This document shows, piece after piece, positions 7,289 through 9,435 of a DNA stretch of 9,435 nt. The position numbers were made by a program, and so were the translations under genes. Each line of letters begins with the position of its first letter. Position 1 is the stretch's first letter. The DNA lies in assembly GCA_905215625.1 (NCBI GenBank), contig CAJMQQ010000075.1, positions 1-9,435 of the forward strand, given 5' to 3'. The notes beneath the pieces are model-generated. The model searched no databases. It had not been told where the DNA came from and was given only the letters and a program-made list of their open reading frames with translations. The stretch comes from an uncultured bacterium. GTDB taxonomy: Bacteria; Bacillota; Clostridia; Lachnospirales; Lachnospiraceae.

Positions 7289-7306
7289 ATTGACCACTTG
7301 GTCTAT
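7289..7306. promoter_or_regulatory. TetR-type operator 1, overlapping the -35 box
   Basis: ATTGACCACTTGGTCTAT contains the perfect inverted repeat GACCA-CT-TGGTC. It covers the -35 hexamer of the tetR promoter. A second copy lies downstream at 7330-7347. Placement and symmetry fit binding by a TetR-family dimer, presumably the product of the adjacent gene. Confidence 0.7.
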
Positions 7307-7318
7307 TTGTGTTATATT
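7290..7318 (+). promoter_or_regulatory. Sigma-A-like promoter of tetR-MATE
   Basis: TTGACC (7290-7295) and TATATT (7313-7318) are separated by 17 nt, an optimal spacing. An A-rich stretch directly upstream (7269-7288) could serve as an UP element. The start of transcription would fall near 7325, giving a leader of about 40 nt before the tetR ATG. Operators overlap the -35 box and the early transcribed region, so the promoter is probably repressed by TetR. Confidence 0.75.
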
Positions 7319-7329
7319 TTTATAGAAAA

Positions 7330-7347
7330 ATAGACTAGATGGTCGAT
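7330..7347. promoter_or_regulatory. TetR-type operator 2, downstream of the -10 box
   Basis: ATAGACTAGATGGTCGAT matches the reverse complement of operator 1 at 14 of 18 positions. The arms are GACTA and TGGTC, with one mismatch. The centre is 41 bp from the centre of operator 1, close to four helical turns, so both sites face the same side of the DNA. It lies at about +5 to +22 relative to the predicted transcript start. Confidence 0.65.
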
Positions 7348-7364
7348 AATATGGAGGTGATGGA

Positions 7365-7982
7365 ATGAAACGGGAAGAAAAGAACCAGCAGATGCGGCGA
7401 AGGATTATGGACAGCGCATTAACAGAATTTTCAAAAAAAGGTTATGGAGCCAGTTCGGTAAATACCATCTGCAGCGCCCAAGAGATTTCCAAAGGAATCC
7501 TGTACCATTATTTTGATACAAAAGACGGGTTGTTCCTAGCCTGTGTAACGGAGTGTTTTACCCTTTTAACGGAATTTATTAAAGAGAAAATACAAGTTAT
7601 GGAGGGAAGTCCCCAGGAACAGCTGGAAGCCTATTTTAAAGCCAGAATGGCATTTTTTGAGGAATATCCGGTTTACCGCCGTATCTTTTGTGAAGCGGTC
7701 GTTACGCCTCCGGAACATCTTGGGATAAAGATCCAGGAGTGCAGACAGGATTTTGATAAGCTGAATATCCAGACTCTGGAAGGGTTGTTAGAGCCGATTG
7801 AATTGCGTCCGGATGTGACAAAGGCGGAGGCGATTGAAATATTCCGGAGGTTTCAGGATTCTTTTCATGCAAACTATACGATTGCGGAGTTTTCTAGTCA
7901 GGAATTTCAAAATCATGAAGAAAGCTGCCGGAAGATCGTGGACATTTTATTATACGGAATTGTTGACAGAAAGAAGGAATGA
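7365..7982 (+). CDS. TetR/AcrR family transcriptional regulator
   Basis: The 205-residue protein has the TetR N-terminal DNA-binding domain. A first helix with RRRIMDSALTEFSKKGYGASSVNTI (about 11-35) is followed by the helix-turn-helix ending in the hallmark ISKGILYHYFDTKDGLF (about 41-57). The C-terminal part (about 65-205) is all helical and would form the ligand pocket and dimer face; it is variable in this family and does not reveal the ligand. GGAGG sits 7 nt before the ATG. The gene has its own promoter with two palindromic operators, so negative autoregulation is expected. The MATE pump gene starts 5 nt after its stop, so repressor and pump are made from one transcript. The likely role is to derepress the pump when a drug or metabolite binds. 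Confidence 0.93.
   Translation: MKREEKNQQMRRRIMDSALTEFSKKGYGASSVNTICSAQEISKGILYHYFDTKDGLFLACVTECFTLLTEFIKEKIQVMEGSPQEQLEAYFKARMAFFEEYPVYRRIFCEAVVTPPEHLGIKIQECRQDFDKLNIQTLEGLLEPIELRPDVTKAEAIEIFRRFQDSFHANYTIAEFSSQEFQNHEESCRKIVDILLYGIVDRKKE
7974..7978 (+). promoter_or_regulatory. Ribosome binding site that sets the MATE start
   Basis: AAGGA is directly adjacent to the ATG at 7979, too close to serve it, and 9 nt from the ATG at 7988. The second ATG is therefore the likelier start. Confidence 0.65.
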
Positions 7983-7987
7983 CGACT

Positions 7988-9355
7988 ATGAAAAGTGCAG
8001 AAAACACAACATCAGTTTTAGGAGGCATGGCGCCTTCTAAGGCAATTATTAAGCTGGCTGTTCCGGCTACCCTGGCTCTGCTTGCCAAGGCAGTTTACAA
8101 TCTGGTTGATACGGCCTACATCGGAATGCTGAACTCCGATATTGCCCTGACTGCAGTAGGCGTTACAGTGCCGCTGCTGCTGATTATGGTATCGATTGAA
8201 AATATTTTTGCCGCTGGTGCGGCAGTTCTGGCAGGACGCCAGTTGGGAAGCGGGGACAATGAGGAAGCCAGCCGGACGGTTACAACCATTATTGGAATTT
8301 CAGTAGGAATTGGTATCCTGCTGTGCGTTGGCGGTATTGTATTTATTGAACCGTTGATGAGAGCATTTGGCGCGTCCGACGCGTCCCTTCCTCTGGCAAA
8401 GGATTATGCATTCTGGATGTTCGTAGCAGCCCTTGCAAATCTTCCGGCTCAGAGTATGAACTGTGCGGCAAGAGCAGAATCTTCGGTTAAGATTTCTTCT
8501 ATCGCCGTGATTACCGGCGCGCTGCTGAACGTGGTTTTGGATCCGATTTTCATGTTTGAATGGGGTCTGGATATGGGAGTAGAAGGCGCATCTTTAGCAA
8601 CAACCGTTTCCCAGTTTGTTACCTTCTTTATCTTAGTATGGTTCTATGCAAGCGGCAAATCTATTATCAAGATAAAGAGAAAATCCTTTAAGCCAAGCTG
8701 GAAGATGATCAGAACGGTTGCAGCCATCGGTATTCCAACTGCAATTATCCAGATTTGTCTGTCTGTAGCAGCGTCTCTTACCAATATTGCAGCAGCATCC
8801 TTACCACAGTCTGATGAAATTATTGCAGCTTACGGCGTGGTACAGCGTCTGATTTTAATTGGCAGCTACGTTGTAATGGGATTTATGCAGGGTTATCAGC
8901 CGGTAGCGGCGTTTGCATTTGGAGCAAAGGATGAGGACCGGTTCCATCAGTCTGTCCGTTTTGCCTTAAAGGGTTCTTTGATATTAACGGTTCTGGTAGC
9001 AGCCGTATATATTCTGATGGCAAAACCGCTGATCTTAATGTTTAACCGCAATCCGGTTATTGTAGATTACGGAAGATGGCTGCTGATTTCCCAGGTTATT
9101 TTATACCCTGCCTTTGGTTTGTGCTACATGATGACCATTACCTACCAGACAATCGGGGCTTCCGGATACGGAATATTTTTATCTTTAATCCGTCAGGGAC
9201 TGTTTTACGTCCCATTTATCCTGACTCTTCCGAAATTCCTTGGCGTTATGGGAATTTACTGTTCCCAGCCGGCTGCAGATGTGCTGACCTTGCTGGTTTG
9301 TATATTCTCAGTGAAAAAAATGAAAAAAATCGCATCGGAACAGATGGGAAAATAA
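7988..9355 (+). CDS. MATE family efflux transporter
   Basis: The ATG at 7988 gives 455 residues, the normal size for a MATE (NorM/DinF-like) pump with twelve membrane helices in two six-helix halves. The first half starts with the typical PSKAIIKLAVPATLALLAKAVYNLVDTAYIG, where the family signature of a proline-bearing first helix and NLVDTAYIG is clear, and goes on with LPAQSMNCAARAE and GALLNVVLDPIFMF. The second half has IGIPTAIIQ, a GFMQGYQPVAAFAFGAK segment and late helices with QTIGASGYG. MATE pumps export cationic drugs or metabolites by Na+ or H+ antiport; substrate and ion are not readable here. The alternative start at 7979 would overlap the tetR stop by four bases but has its ribosome site with zero spacing. 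Cotranscription with the repressor gene is nearly certain. Confidence 0.94.
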   Translation: MKSAENTTSVLGGMAPSKAIIKLAVPATLALLAKAVYNLVDTAYIGMLNSDIALTAVGVTVPLLLIMVSIENIFAAGAAVLAGRQLGSGDNEEASRTVTTIIGISVGIGILLCVGGIVFIEPLMRAFGASDASLPLAKDYAFWMFVAALANLPAQSMNCAARAESSVKISSIAVITGALLNVVLDPIFMFEWGLDMGVEGASLATTVSQFVTFFILVWFYASGKSIIKIKRKSFKPSWKMIRTVAAIGIPTAIIQICLSVAASLTNIAAASLPQSDEIIAAYGVVQRLILIGSYVVMGFMQGYQPVAAFAFGAKDEDRFHQSVRFALKGSLILTVLVAAVYILMAKPLILMFNRNPVIVDYGRWLLISQVILYPAFGLCYMMTITYQTIGASGYGIFLSLIRQGLFYVPFILTLPKFLGVMGIYCSQPAADVLTLLVCIFSVKKMKKIASEQMGK

Positions 9356-9383
9356 AATGAATGTTATGCCGGATACCAATCTG

Positions 9384-9411
9384 ATATGTACCCAGAATCC
9401 TGGACACATAT
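9384..9411. repeat. Imperfect inverted repeat after the MATE gene, possible weak terminator
   Basis: ATATGTACCCAG (9384-9395) pairs with CTGGACACATAT (9400-9411) at 10 of 12 positions around an AATC loop. The sequence after it, TTTATATG, is only mildly T-rich, so an intrinsic terminator is possible but not convincing. It could instead be an operator for a gene beyond the window. Nothing else is identifiable in the final 80 nt. Confidence 0.35.
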
Positions 9412-9435
9412 TTATATGAACTAGGCTGAACACAT

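Noticed and set aside
9357..9419. A 20-codon open frame after the MATE gene
   Set aside because: It is very short, has no convincing ribosome site and overlaps the inverted repeat, so there is no positive support.

Overview
The window looks like chromosome from a low-to-mid GC Firmicute, most likely a clostridium of the Lachnospiraceae type. This rests on AAGGAG/GGAGG ribosome sites before most genes, TTGACx/TATAxT promoter style, tightly packed plus-strand genes, and the gene families present (DegV, GerMN-domain lipoprotein, ComEC, HolA, MATE). The genus cannot be fixed from the sequence alone.

Positions 1-6981 read as one plus-strand run with gaps of at most 27 nt. It holds the 3' end of an ABC exporter ATPase, a DegV-family fatty-acid-binding protein, a membrane sensor histidine kinase of the PhoR/WalK class, a lipoprotein with two GerMN domains, DNA polymerase III subunit delta (holA), and the DNA-uptake channel ComEC. 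No response regulator lies in the window. The kinase and lipoprotein reading frames nearly overlap, which suggests they work together at the membrane. The layout recalls the MtrB-LpqB kinase/GerMN-lipoprotein pair of actinobacteria, though that comparison is an inference. holA comes before comEC, and neither rpsT nor gpr follows.

Positions 6982-7364 form the junction. A 47-codon minus-strand gene for a small membrane protein ends one base after the comEC stop codon. It has a perfect AAAGGAGG ribosome site. A 15-bp inverted repeat lies in the last codons of comEC, just beyond the end of the small gene. Between the small gene and the divergent tetR gene is a 239-nt region with a strong sigma-A-like promoter, bracketed by two near-identical palindromic operators 41 bp apart centre to centre.

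Positions 7365-9355 are a TetR/AcrR repressor and a MATE efflux pump in one transcription unit, a classic autoregulated drug or metabolite efflux module. The last 80 nt hold an imperfect inverted repeat that may be a weak terminator. I saw no tRNA, rRNA, CRISPR array, insertion sequence or riboswitch. The most interesting items are the kinase-GerMN pair, the unnamed small membrane protein, and the phased double operator. None of them amounts to proof of a new system.
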